From assembly GCA_016617785.1 (NCBI GenBank), contig JADILM010000002.1:1-64000 (forward strand): a DNA stretch of 64,000 nucleotides, in the 5' to 3' direction. Under the pieces are notes generated by a model, which saw only the letters and a program-made list of their open reading frames with translations, did no database searches and was not told where the DNA came from. The stretch comes from Sporobolomyces roseus (lineage: Eukaryota > Basidiomycota > Microbotryomycetes > Sporidiobolales > Sporidiobolaceae). The position numbers were made by a program, and so were the translations under genes. Shown piece after piece: positions 44,483-56,218 of this stretch. Within the stretch, counting starts at the first letter, position 1. The number at the start of each line of letters is the position of its first letter.

Positions 44483-46018
44483 TTAGACCTGTCTAACGTT
44501 GTAACCGTCTGCTTTCGCATGTGACATCTCCAACGGAGTCATTCCATTGTTTCCACCTCCTCCCATAGCGTATCCATTCCCAGTATTAATGTAAGTAGTT
44601 TGACTATCACTGACGCTCGGTCGATCATAGTTGTCATTCACTCCGTTGTTGCCGTTAACTCCGAGGTGTTGATCCAAATCAATTCCTCCGGGTTGACCAG
44701 GTCGTCCATCTTTGTGATGGTGAAGAGTGTTTAGCTTATCTTGCTCGACGAGGGAGGGATCGAATTTGTGTCCGACAGTCTTGCGCGCAGGCCAGAGATC
44801 GAGTCCGAATGTCGCGAGGTAGACGTCGTAGAGGAATGCGATGAACCTGTTAATTTGCGAAAATGAGGTCAGACTCGTTCCTGAGGAGGTTCGGTGAGAG
44901 ATGGTTTTACGTACCATTCAAGGACACCGGCAGCACTCTGACAGCGGGAGAATGGGGAAAGGGAGAGTCAGCGAAAGCTCGAAAACAAACGCGAAAGAAA
45001 CGCAAAACGAAAGAAAAGCTCACCTTGATTCGATCACAACGAGGAGTAAGGGGTACACCATCCTCAGCTCCAGCACAGACACCGCTGTAGAGGGTAAGGA
45101 AGAGAGGGGAGAATCAGAAATCAGCTTGAGGGAAGATTTCGCGAAAAAATGGTTTCGCAACTTACTAAGTCGCTCCGAAAGCGATAGCGGCGCAGATTGC
45201 AGTCCCAACGATCAGCCACTTTACAATTGCATTTCTCTGCAAATGCTTGCGTTCGACGCTGTAGGTGATAGAAGAAAAGTAGGAGAAGAAGAAACGAAAA
45301 AAGTTCAGTTTTCGTTCGAAGTTTGGTGAAGAGGGATTACTCACTGGTCTCGCTTCAACCATTGGATCTCTAGGGTTTGACAGAGTGCTGAGACGGCGAT
45401 ACAGACGACGAAGATGGCGGTGAATGACCAATGAACGTTAGGGAACTGTTTCGATGCGAAGGGTCAGTTCTGAAGGACTGGGTCAGAACGAGGGTGTGAG
45501 GCGTACGTCGATGTCGTTGAAGCATCTGTGAGGAACAATCGAGAATCAGTTACTGCGAGAAAAGCGAAAGAGAGACAAATCAAACTCACGCAAGGAGAAG
45601 TAAAGCGAGAGCACCAAGGATACCGAATACGCAAGCAGCGATATCTGCGTTCCTATCCTTCTTGTGTAGAGCTCCAGGAATCCTCCTCAAGTGCCTCAAC
45701 CACCTCTCGCTCAACAAGGTCAAAGTGTAAAACAACGACGTGAGAGCAGTTCCAGCGATGAATAATGCTTGATGTTGCGCTCCAACGTTTGAAATGTAGG
45801 TTACTGTAGCATCACTGACGAGGTACCGTCTGTGGTTATCGTCGACGATCCACCATAACAATAAACCGACTAAATTGAGAATCAAGCGAGGGAGAGTCAG
45901 CCTCTCTCTCTTTTCCGCCAAAGTAACGAGATCGAGAGGGTTACGTACGTAGTGTGGCAGTCCAGAAGACGAATGCTAGTAATGGGAACACCCAATAGTA
46001 ACCGTGTAGTTTACTCAT
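44483..46018 (-). CDS. Frag1/DRAM/Sfk1-like membrane protein
   Basis: ATG 46018 opens MSKLHGYYWVFPLLAFVFWT, then after an intron LGLLLWWIVDDNHRRYLVSD. The conserved Frag1/DRAM/Sfk1 layout is visible: a lumenal loop with TVTYISNVGAQHQALF, then TALTSLFYTLTLLSERWLRH, FGILGALALLLL, a helix with HWSFTAIFVVCIAVSALCQ, AIVKWLIVGTAICAAIAFGA, and RFIAFLYDVYLATFGLDLWP. That gives six membrane segments and a Gly/Asn-rich cytosolic tail ending MSHAKADGYNVRQV at 44483. Yeast Sfk1 supports plasma-membrane PI4P and phospholipid asymmetry; DRAM relatives act in autophagy. There are about eight short exons, some only about 20-60 bases long. Confidence 0.85.
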
Positions 46019-47118
46019 CGATTTCGAATTTGAAGAGGAGGGTTGAAAAAAAAGTTGAGCGATCGAATCGAGGGGTTCGATTGTTTTTGAGGGGTCTTGA
46101 AGGAGTCGAGGTGGGGTCTACGGTTGACGTGAACTGATTGAGCGAAGGAGATCGAAAGTGTGAGTGAGTGGAGGGAAGAGGAAAAGAGAGGCAGTTCGGC
46201 GAGTCGTCGGTTCGTGGTTTCCGAAAGAGGTCGATCAAGAATCGAAAAACCCGTCGTCATTCCTTTTCAATTGTCTTTCAATCGAATTGTGAGTGAGCAC
46301 CACTGGCTGTGCAGTTGGACGTTGGGATCAACGTTTCCCATTTCTTTAGCCGAGGATACGAAATGACTTTGGCTGCGCTGCGTTCGACCTTGACGAGGCC
46401 TCCCGTGAAATCAGATTGAGAGACGGTGTGGATGCCACGTGTTACTCAGGGTCGGTGTGAGAAACAAAGCTCGCTCTCGAGCGAGGTTGAGTGGAAAGCG
46501 CGCGCGCTCTCCCTCTCTCTTCTTTTTTTTCCACTCATCAGCTCATCTTTATTGTCTGGAGGCTCCTACATCAATTCTTCGAGTCCCCGTCTATCGGATG
46601 AATGCGAGACCGACTATCAAGACGAGCAGGTTGTTCACTCAGCAAACTCGTTTTAGAAGGGCGACGAAACTTAGTACTAATGCACTGTTTCCCCTAAGGG
46701 GTTGTATGTAGTGGTTTGGGAATCGTCGGAATATTATTAACCGTTCCATCTATCTATCTTAAAGATGGAATTCTGTCGAGTTGGGAAAAGCGAGAAGGAG
46801 GATAAAAAGAGCGAGGATTTGAGTAGATGTCTGTGAGACTCAGGGGTATGCGTAGAGCAGCCACTGAAAGCTACTGTATTCTGTTCATCCGTATTGCTTC
46901 ACTTTGTCTAGCGAGAGTGAACCAGTCCCCTCGAGACGGAAATTGCTCCCGTCTCTCCATCTTTCACGTTACCCAACACGCTCAGAACGCTCTTCAAATC
47001 CCTTCAGACACATCAGAAGAGCTCAAGATACCCTGCCAGCGATAGATCGAACCAGCGGAAGCCTTTCCTCGCGTTCGGGATTCGAGTAAAGTGGAGCAGG
47101 AGTTGAGAGAAGGGAAAG
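46019..47118. promoter_or_regulatory. 1.1-kb divergent intergenic region (Sfk1-like / MLH1)
   Basis: This is the longest gap between divergent genes in the window. A 37-codon frame at 46598-46711 (MNARPTIKTSRLFTQQTRFR) has an Arg/Thr-rich, mitochondrial-presequence-like composition, but I see no supporting splice partner. Otherwise no gene is visible. Confidence 0.4.
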
Positions 47119-50100
47119 ATGGCTACTGAGAAGCCAGGTGAGCTCACAGAATGCTCTCTAGCTATACATGAGAGCTAATAAGACTGTCTACTAGCTCCTC
47201 GACCTATCGCCAAACTTCCAGAAGCTGTAGTCAATCGAATCGCAGCTGGAGAGGTACGCCTGACTCGCTAACTCAGTCTTACTGTGCTGATTGGATGTAA
47301 GAGGTCTGCTTACAGATCATCCAGCGACCGGCGAACGCATTGAAAGAGTTGATTGAGAATTCGTTGGATGCTGGATCAACTAGTATTCGAGTTTCAGTCA
47401 AAGAGGGAGGGATCAAACTGTTACAGATACAGGATAATGGGACTGGTATCAGGGCGAGTCGAGTCGAACGGGCGAGGAGGTCGAGCTTGCAGCTACGTTT
47501 CGCAAAAACTGACTACTTCTTCGTTTGATATCGTCTCACAGAGAGAAGATCTACCTATCCTATGCGAGCGATTCACGACTTCAAAGATCAAGGAGTTTGA
47601 CGATCTCTCTTCGCTGGGTACTTATGGATTCAGAGGAGAAGCTTTGGCGAGCATCAGTCATGTCGCCCATTTGACGATCACGACGAAAACGAAAACGGAT
47701 GGTTGTGCTTGGAAGTGGGTTGAGCTCATCAGATTAATCTCAAGTATTCATGGCTGATTGATTCGCTGCGTTCCTCACAGAGCCGCTTACTCAGATGGTC
47801 AACTCGTTCCCGTCAAATCTGGTTCGACCGATAATTCTCCCGTACCTACAGCTGGAAACGATGGTACAACGCTCGTCGTGGGTTATAGTTGGTGATTTAG
47901 CATTCGCGAAAGATTGCTCAATCCAGCTCATGAGTTCACAGGTCGAGGATCTCTTCTTCAATACACCTCAACGACTCAAATCTCTTCAAAATGCTACAGG
48001 AGAATATGCTCGAATCGTCTCTGTCGTACTCGCGTATTCGATCCACAACGCGGGTATCGCCATCTCTTGCAAACGACAGAACGGAGCGCAAACAGCAGAT
48101 GTCAACACCCAAGTCAACTCGACGGTTCTCGACAATATCGGATTGTCGTACGGAGAAGCAGTCAGGAAGGAGCTAGTTGAAGTGAAAGCTGAGAGTGAAG
48201 AGCACGGGGTCAATGTGAAAGCTTGGTGTAGTGGCCCAAACTATCAAGGGAAGAAAGGAACATTCTTGTTCTTCATAAACAGTCAGTCTCAGTTTCTCTC
48301 CCTTTTTTTGTACCTGGTCACTCACACTCGCTCAAGTAGATCGCTTCGTCGACTGTTCGCCTCTCAAACGAGCACTCGAAGGATTCTACGGTACCCTCCT
48401 CGCCAAAGGTACTCACCCTTTCGTCTACCTTTCCCTCTCAATTTCTCCGAACAAGATCGACGTCAACGTACACCCGACGAAGAAGGAAGTCGGATTCGAA
48501 GATCAGGATGAGATTGTAGAGCTGATTTGCGAAAGTTTGGCGAAAGTGTTGGAAAGTCAAGGAGAGAGTAGGAGCTACAAAGTACAGGTGCGTAAGGCGC
48601 TTCGTGATCTGTTATCCAGTAGCTGATCTGCCATTGTTCTGTTCTTCGCACAGACTCTCCTTCCCGGAGCTGGGACTCCCAGACCTTCGACTAGCAAATC
48701 TCGAGCACCAACCTCGACTCCCTCAGATTCCGATTCTCAAGACCCTTCCACCTCTTCTTCCGCCAACGCTTCCAGCTCGAAACCTTCTTCATCCTCGTCT
48801 CGCAAACCTCCCAAAACAGCACCCCAAAAGCTAGTTCGAACCGACGCACAATCCCAAACTCTCGACTCGATGTTCCCGCTTCTCTCCTCTTCCTCCTCTT
48901 CGAAATCACGCAAAGGCAAAGAAGTCGAGATTCGAGAAGACAGCGATCAAGATGGAGAGCATATCAGGAAGAAGTTTAAGAGTGATCATGATCCTGGATT
49001 CGCGAAAGTTGTTGCGGAGGAACAGGCGAGACAGATGAAACTCGCGAGGGTCAGGATCAGTCAGAGTGAGTGTGCGTTGACGAGTGTCAAAAATCTGAGG
49101 AGTAAAGTCATCGAGGATAGGAATGAAGGTAAGCCGATATTGCTTTGTTCAATCAAACGCGAGGGCTTCGTCTGATTGAAATACCGTTGTTTGGCTTAGA
49201 ACTAGACCAACTCTTCAAGAATCACATCTTCATCGGAATCGCCGACCTCGCTACTGCAAGATCCTGTATTCAACATCAAACGAAGATGTACCTAGTCAAA
49301 CACAATGTCATAGCGTGCGTCTCCAGTCTATGTCGCACACTCCTCCCCTTGCCTGGCTGATTGTAGTTGAGTGACCAAGCACAGCGAGCAACTATTCTAT
49401 CAATTGACTTTGCGACAATTCGGCAGGTTCAGCAAGATCAAACTGAATCCTCCGCCTAGTCTCAAGAAGTTGATCAGGATGGGAGTCGAAAGAGAGTATC
49501 CGCGAGATGGGGAGGACGGAGAGACGGAAATGAAGTTGTCGATAGATGAAATTGTCAAGGTTCGTTTTCATTCTTTCTGTGCACTCCCGACTTCGAGACG
49601 AGGAACTGAGTGCATCGAACGCCTGATCGGAACAGAGGATCTACGGTAGGATCTACGAAGCACGAGATATGATCTCTGAATACTTTTCGATCACTCTCAC
49701 CGACTCCGGAAACGACGCTCTCCTCTCCTCTCTTCCCCTAATCCTCCCAGGTCACTCACCAGACCTCTCAAAGCTCCCACTCTGTTTGTCACTTCTCTCT
49801 TCTTCCGAACCCGCAGCCCTCGCTGATCTTGAATTGAGCGAGAAATAGTCTTACTTCGAATCGGAATCTACGTCGATTGGTACGAAGAATCAACCTGTTT
49901 CTCGACGCTTTCTACGGAATTATCCTACTTCTACTCTCCATCACCCTTTATCTCACCTCACCCGCCCACAAGCTCACAGGACAAGGATGAAGAGAAAGAG
50001 AGGCATTTGATCAAGAACGTGTTATTTCCCGCTTTCAAACAATACCTCGTCCCGAACGATAGTTTGTTGGCAGGTCATGGGGACGATGAAGGAGACGCAG

Positions 50101-50153
50101 TGGTCTTGTTGACGAGGTTGGAAAGTTTGTACAAGGTTTTCGAGAGGTGTTGA
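47119..50153 (+). CDS. MLH1: DNA mismatch repair protein MLH1
   Basis: ATG 47119 (MATEKP) is followed by an intron, then [20 protein letters not shown]. The GHKL ATPase motifs are all present: [22 protein letters not shown], and [13 protein letters not shown]. The transducer domain has [19 protein letters not shown] and [18 protein letters not shown] Ser-rich linker (about 48690-48960) leads to the C-terminal dimerisation domain, with [12 protein letters not shown] and KLPLCLSLL. The last exon encodes [20 protein letters not shown] and ends KVFERC at TGA 50151. The terminal FERC is an MLH1 hallmark; its cysteine completes the endonuclease site of the PMS1 partner. It repairs replication errors and works in meiotic crossing-over. 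There are about twelve exons. Confidence 0.95.
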
Positions 50154-50491
50154 GGGCTCAGTCGGGAGTTTCAGAAGGGGAATCGTTCGTCGTTTTGCCG
50201 TCTCTGTGTTGTTGTAGATACTCTCTCTTGCTTCTTGCCGCTCCTCTTGTGGTATCCTCTCTGTCTTTCACCGAGTCTACCTTTCCTCTGTGATCTTCCC
50301 GGATCGCACACGAGAGACGGCTTTCGAAAGTTTCTCTTTCGCAAGTTTCCGTTCCCTTTAACCTGTAAAGGCATGCGCTTGCCAGCTTTGCGTCCCTGGC
50401 GACAAGATCGACCTCGTGACATCAAAAGGCTGAATCGCATGGACAAGTGCAAAAGAAAGGGCAAAGAAGGGGGAAATAGTCAAGACTCGTT
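50154..50491. other. Convergent 3' intergenic stretch
   Basis: It lies between the MLH1 stop and the end of the next minus-strand gene. No gene is seen. Confidence 0.45.
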
Positions 50492-51910
50492 TCAACAGCT
50501 TGCGAGACAGTTGCCGTTAGCGTACTCTTGTCCATAGATCGATTGCTTGCGATGCGAAAGGGAGTGATTCCGAGTCTTCAAACGCGAGGTAAGTCAGCGG
50601 AAGTTCGCAAAGAAAGAATGAAACGTAGGAAACTCACAATGTCTCGTTGTTCGCCGTGCCGATCAGCCTGGGTAAGATGATGATAACCTTCAAGCGTCTG
50701 TAGCATGGACGAGGGATCAGCTTGATCGAAGCAGCTGAAAGTACGACGTCAACGCACAATAGGATTGTAAAATCCAGTATCATTCGGTAGGGGCAGTGTG
50801 CGAGAGTGCAAGCTCATCGGACGAGCAGTGCGAGCGACTTGAGGCGGAAGTTCTACATCGGGCTGAGGTGGAAGACCGTCCTGCAGTTACAAGCGTTTCA
50901 GCTCAGTTCGTCGATGTTCCGAAGGATTCAAAAGCTCACCGTCGCTTGCCAAGGTCGACAATCTACATCGTCAATCTTGACAATGTGGAAGCTGACGATA
51001 ATCGAACGCGAGGTGGCTCCGTCTTGATCGACAAGCGTCAAGAGGAAGGTCGAGCTCAATGGCGTCCTCGTTGAACCCCTCTTCATTTCGTCATAGGTCG
51101 AATCAGAGGACTTGAGTTGTAGCCAGTGATCGTAGGGAGCGGTATCCGCTATTCTTCGATACGAAATTAGCTCGAGCGGAGAGATCGCATATCAGACAGA
51201 CAAGGGAGAATTTACAATCTTTCTTGTAAGGGTAGAACGGTTTATCGCACGTGGCAATCCATCGCTGCATATCTTTCTGAGGATAAGTTGCTCTGATCGG
51301 TAAAGGCCGAAGGGGCATCATTCGAGGCGCAGAGAACAAGTTGGGAACCCGCTTGTAATCGAGATTTCGAAGAGACCTCTCGAAGAACTTCCTCCAGGGC
51401 TCCTTCTGCGCCTTGGCGTTCGTCCTCCAGAGCTGACTACTCCGCGATAAGTCCTCCTTGCTGCGGCGTCCCCTGGCCTCGGCCGTCATCTCGCTCTGCG
51501 CAAACGGCTCGAGAGGCTCGTCTGGCTCGACGTCGACAACCCACTCCGTTTTGGAAGGGTTCCATCGACCACGGTAGTAGCCGCGCACGACGAAGCCGGA
51601 GACGGTCAAAGCAGTATCAACGCGATAATCTGTACATGTCGCTTGATTGTGAGAATCAGTTTTCGAGTTCGCGGAGAGGGAAGGGCCCGAGTGACGGTCG
51701 GAACATACGTCGAGCCATTCCAGGATTCAGGACCATATCAAAATCTTCCAGATCAACGCCTTGAGCATCTGGTTGCTTGTTGAGCCAAAATTGATAGAAT
51801 CGACGAATTCTTTCCATAACGTCTTGTTCGGGTCCAGCTATAGCTCTTGGCGAGGGGCCAGGAGCCGCCATCAGGACTCTGGGGTGATGCGATCCACTGG
51901 GAGTCGCCAT
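50492..51910 (-). CDS. Hypothetical multi-exon protein of unknown family
   Basis: I rebuilt this gene from six exons that join in phase. ATG 51910 opens MATPSGSHHPRVLMAAPGPS and contains ERIRRFYQFWLNKQPDAQG. An intron (GTATGTTC...TGTACAG) leads to VSGFVVRGYYRGRWNPSKTE and later QRWIATCDKPFYPYKKD. After a short intron comes TAPYDHWLQLKSSDSTYDEM and SIIVSFHIVKIDDVDCRPWQ. The next exons give DGLPPQPDVELPP, then TLEGYHHLTQADRHGEQRD, and last a tail ending GNCLASC at 50492. There is no signal peptide or membrane segment. The aromatic, strand-rich middle suggests a folded beta domain. I know no family with this sequence. The start could lie further upstream, since the frame is open above 51910. Confidence 0.6.
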
Positions 51911-52245
51911 CAGGTTCGGTAGGTCGGTAGAGAGGAGGAAAGAGGAAACCGGGAGAGGGACAGAGATGAAAGGGTTGAAAGCTCGGAAGTGGGAAACGTC
52001 GGGAGTAGACTGATGTCCTTTCCTAAACCCGGACAAGACTTGTGACTCCTGAGGCGCCTGAGCATTTCGGATCGTTGATCGAGATTGGAGATGAGTGGGT
52101 GTCGGGTTTAGACTTGGAAGATTGACAGAGCTCTGAGCGGAGTCCGAAACTTCGTAAAATAGCGAGTCTCTGACAGAGCATCAAAGGCACCAAGCCAGCA
52201 GTAGACACTCGCGATATAGACTGACTAGAGGAGAGAGGGAAGACC

Positions 52246-52518
52246 TCAAAAGGGCGGACGAGAGCAGGAGAGCAGTTCAGCAGCTGTTCCTCGTAGAGGG
52301 TCGACTACGAGCCAATCAACACTGTCACGAGCGACGATATCAGGGATCTGGGTTCGACATTGTACAACGCACTCGAACGTTCGAACGAAAGAGTGTCCGA
52401 GGGGAAGTGACCTCTTCCTCGAAAAGTTAGGATCGAACGAAGCGGTCGCCGATTTGAGGTCAGAGGCCATCTCAAGCGAGGCGAGTGTCAAGGCGATGTA
52501 GACTGATCGCTCGATCAT
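52246..52518 (-). CDS. Doubtful small hypothetical protein
   Basis: A minus frame from ATG 52518 (MIERSVYIALTLASLEMASD) to the stop at 52246 gives about 90 residues. It contains SFVRTFECVVQCRTQIPDIV and looks balanced in composition. It sits in line between two minus-strand genes. No domain is recognisable and no splice partner is clear. It could instead be a 5' exon of the gene ending at 50492 or part of the TMX2 gene's 3' region. Confidence 0.3.
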   Translation of the reverse strand: MIERSVYIALTLASLEMASDLKSATASFDPNFSRKRSLPLGHSFVRTFECVVQCRTQIPDIVARDSVDWLVVDPLRGTAAELLSCSRPPF

Positions 52519-52611
52519 GTTTGTAGGGTCCGAGAAGCCCGAGTGCCGCCTTTCGAGAGGTCGATGTCGACAGTGTCTGTTTACAATCACTGGATCTTCG
52601 AAGATACGTTA

Positions 52612-53974
52612 TCATTCCGCTTTCTCGTGTTCACGTGAGCTCAGTGACGCTCCATCGTCCTTGAACAATCCGCTCCTTTCCCTCAACTTGAAAGTCCTCT
52701 CGATCGCTTTCTGTGACTCGTCGAGAGAAGATGACGATCAGTTTCTTCTCCACTCCGTCTGATTCTCATGACCGACTCACCGCACTCCTATCCCACCTAT
52801 ACCTATCCGTTCCTCTCATCCTCTCGACCTCTCTCTCGTCCTCACTATCCCCCTCTTCCTCTTCCTCCTCACTCGCGTCTCCCCTTCTACTCCTCCGCTT
52901 CCTCCTCGCATCCCTCGCGCTCAAGGGTGCCTCCTCAATCACTTTCCCACCCCTATACATTCGTAACAAAGGTAATTCCGTCGAAGTTGGAGAAGTCGAT
53001 ATGCCAATATCATAGAATGTTGAGGAGTTCTCTTCGGGAGTTAGGAAAGAAAATGATAGGGTCGATGAAGCGTACCTACGAATCCACTGAGTCAGTACCG
53101 GCGAGCAAGGGGATAGGAGGAGAAGGGGACGTACTGGTGGGATAAACGAGAGATTGTGTATTCTAATTCACGTGATTTACTGATCCATTCTGCATGGAAC
53201 AAGACTAGGTTCCAACGATTCTTCGATTCTTTCGTTGGCTTGAATGAGTTAGAGGTATCTTCTTCGAGTTCGATGATTCGAGAGGAGGAGGATTCGAGGG
53301 AAGCAAAAGCTTCTGCGGCGGATCTTGCAGAGGGAACTAGGAGGATCTGTTCGTCGAATTCCTGTAGATCTCTTCAACAAACCCTCATCAATTCCTGTAG
53401 GTCGAAAGTGGTTAGGAGTTATGGGAGACTCACGTCGGTCGTGAGAGGTTTGAGATTCTTCGGACCTAGGTAAGGTGGTTGAGGGAAGAAGAAACTCGTC
53501 ACTGTGCAACAACTGCCTCTGTACATCAGCTCTCGACTTAGGAGGATGTAGGAGGACAAAAGGACGCACCCAACCAAGCTAAAGAATAGATTCCGACCCA
53601 AGTCCAACCCGTTCCAATCTTGTTCCTCGCATAAATGAATCCAAACAAGTTGTATAACCTCAAATGACCCGTTATGGAAGCGTGTAGTGACTCTATCCTA
53701 ACCCCATCACTCTTTCTTTATCAATTCTTGAAAATCGAAGTGGGGGAAAGTAGTGGAAGAGAGGGGGCTCACCCAAGTTGTCATCACTTCCTTTCTTTGA
53801 TACTGCTGATGAGAAGGCAATGAATATAGGGGTTGAGAGTAAGACGATTGTAGTGATTGAGAAGTTGGGAGAGAGGGAAGAAAGTTTGAGGAGGAGGAGA
53901 GAGGGGAACGTGAGAGTTAAGAGAGAGTTGAGGTAGTAATGTGGATGATTGAACCGTGATACTAGCTCGATCAT
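52612..53974 (-). CDS. TMX2-like thioredoxin-related transmembrane protein
   Basis: ATG 53974 opens MIELVSRFNHPHYYLNSLLT, followed by two hydrophobic segments (FPSLLLLKLSSLSPNF, TTIVLLSTPIFIAFSSAV). Later exons add LRLYNLFGFIYARNKIG and a membrane end followed by FPQPPYLGPKNLK, the mark of the TMX2 family. The thioredoxin-like domain has NLVLFHAEWISKSRELEYTI, in which the CxxC active site is replaced by Ile-Ser-Lys-Ser, then STELPLLRMYRGGKVIEEAP. An acidic loop (SEEEEEEGDSEDERE) follows, and the last exon holds AKAIERTFKLRERSGLFKDD. TMX2 is an ER/mitochondria-contact membrane protein; here it is probably redox-inactive. There are about six exons. It is divergent from the PC-esterase gene, 96 bases apart. 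Confidence 0.8.
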
Positions 53975-54070
53975 ACTTGCTAGGTGAGAGTGAATGGAAG
54001 AGATCTAACGAGTCTGATCGTCGTCGCCGAGTCTCCTCTCTCTTTCCTCCTCAACTTCGACCAATATTGA

Positions 54071-55734
54071 ATGGCTAGACCTACTATATTACCTCTAGCA
54101 GGGTTATGTACAGCTATAGTCTTGTTCACTTGGTGGAGAATAGCTAGTAATTCAACCCCTCCACCTCTCCAGTCAGTTTCCCCTTCATCTCTCTCTCTCT
54201 CGGAACTCCGGCTGACTCCCTTAGGCCTCTTAGTCCTTACGAGTATCAGAGATCAAGTTCAGGTGGATTAGACGATGCAGATTACTTGTGCGATCCATTC
54301 GCTGAACCAGGTTACCTCGTTCGCTTTTCCCCTCTCTCCCTCTCTCCCACCTTCACTAACCCCACTCCTCTCCTCACAGCACGTCGATGATTCTTCCCCT
54401 CTCTCAACCCGGTGGATCCCCTATTCAGATTCCTGCGAACCCGCACCAGATTGGATTCATTCCATTCAATCTCACGACCTATCCTCCCTTTCCTGGCTCG
54501 CAAATAGAACCATCTTAGTTCTAGGCGATTCAGTAGATAGGAATGGATTACAACATATGGCCGAGATGCTAGGGTTACCGAGGTATTGCGTACCTTATGA
54601 TGATTTCGAAAAGAAGGGAGTCGTACCGGAAGGGTGGGACGAGAGGGGAATCCCGTGGGTTGTAGAGATTCCTTGGTTGGGAACTTATTTCACAAATGGT
54701 TTCTTTTATGGATTGGTGAGTGTACCTCTTCCTTCGAATCGAGGAGTTAGAGTGAAGAGACTGATTCGAAAATCATCGCTCTCCTCCCTCTCGCCCTGAA
54801 CGCTACACTTGATCCCATATGCACTCCGCAGGACGATGAAGATAACTTTAGACAACAACCAGATTGGCACCCACCCGGAAAAGCCGAAGATCGAATCGAT
54901 CAACTATTCCTTCCTCACACTTCCCAACTTCCTCATCCTCCATCTTTCATCTCGATCCACTCCGGTCGTACGTTTTTCCTTCCTCTCCTTCGTTCTCCCC
55001 CTCGCTGACCCACTCGTCGAATCTCGTTTCAGTTTGGGATCTAGCATTCTTCGGACGACAAGATCGAGTTTCTCACACCTCGACCGAGCAACCCTTCACT
55101 CACGCTCGAATAGAATGGTGGCAGCGACGAATGAAGGCAGTCTTATCCCACGTAGCCGATTCCTATCCCTCCGTTCCCATCTGGTTCCGTAAACTTCATC
55201 GAGTTGGTCCAGTAGGTGGTGCATCCTGTACGTTTCCCTCCTCCTCTCTCGCCCACTTGATCGAATGCAAGCTGATAATAGAGGGAGGGTTTGTTGATTA
55301 GATGATTGGAGACATACTGGTAAACAAGATAGTGGAACTCAAGAGAAGTTCTCAAATTTCTTCACGAATGTTAGAATACACCAAATTCGTCAAATGCAAG
55401 ATCAAGTTTCGATAGATATGGGTATCCCCTCGTTTGATTTCGGTGATATGTGGGAGGTAAGTCTCCCTCCTTCCTCTCCCCTCTCCCCTCACAACTCCTC
55501 ATTGATTCCGCATTTTGGTGAGAGTGTTAGGGTTGGCAAAGTAAACAACAAATGGTACATCCTTTATTACATCCAGGAGGTCCAGTGTACGTTCAAGCAT
55601 TGTTACATCATATTTATATGGAGAGTTTGGGAAGGGACGTTTGGAGGGAATCAAAGAGGAGGAAATTGGCTCCTTTGGGTCCACCGACTGAACAGGAATT
55701 GCAGAGGGAGAAATTGGCGAGGGAGGGTCGGTAG
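54071..55734 (+). CDS. PC-esterase/GDSL-like type II membrane protein
   Basis: ATG 54071 opens MARPTILPLAGLCTAIVLFT, a single signal-anchor. After two introns the lumenal domain begins. The catalytic serine motif is in TILVLGDSVDRNGLQHM, matching the GDS block of PC-esterases. Further on come GIPWVVEIPWLGTYFTNGFF, FISIHSGLWDLAFFGRQDRV and WWQRRMKAVLSHVADSYP. The last exon contains VHPLLHPGGPVYVQALLHHI, with an Asp/His pair upstream (FDFGDMWE). The stop is at 55732. Related proteins (CAS1, TBL) O-acetylate or de-acetylate polysaccharides in the secretory pathway; fungal members of this subgroup are poorly studied. There are seven exons. Confidence 0.75.
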
Positions 55735-56218
55735 GATTTTGAGGAGAACGGGGATTGAGGAAGTTCAATGGGAGGATGGGGAGAGGGGAGGGGAGGCGAA
55801 GGAGGGTTTTTCATTTTTTTTTTGTTGGTTTTTCGTTTCCTCTGTTTTCTCCATCTCAGTAGTTTTCATTCGTCAAGGATCCGTGCGTGTTTGTGTGTGT
55901 GTTCTTTGTATTTCTTACTCGTTTCATCGTTCCCCTCCTCTCTCTTTGTAGAGCGAGAAGGAGAGAAGGAAAAGTTGTGCGAAATACGAGGCGTTCGACT
56001 TGGTGAAATTATTTTCGAATTCTCACCCCAAGTCCGCTTCCTCTCCCTTCAATCACTTCAACCTCAAGCTACTCGCACAATACCTCTAGATACGACTATC
56101 AAGATCTAGCGCGTCCAAAACAGTCGAGTCTCTGCAGCGGAAACACGCTCCCTCTCCCTCCCCTCCACCTCATCATCTCCATCTCCCCCCTCTTCCTCCC
56201 CGCTCTCCTTCTCCCATC
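55735..56218. other. Intergenic between two plus-strand genes
   Basis: A T-rich stretch (about 55800-55930) fits the PC-esterase 3' end. A C/T-rich stretch before 56219 fits the AP-1 mu leader. No gene is seen. Confidence 0.5.
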
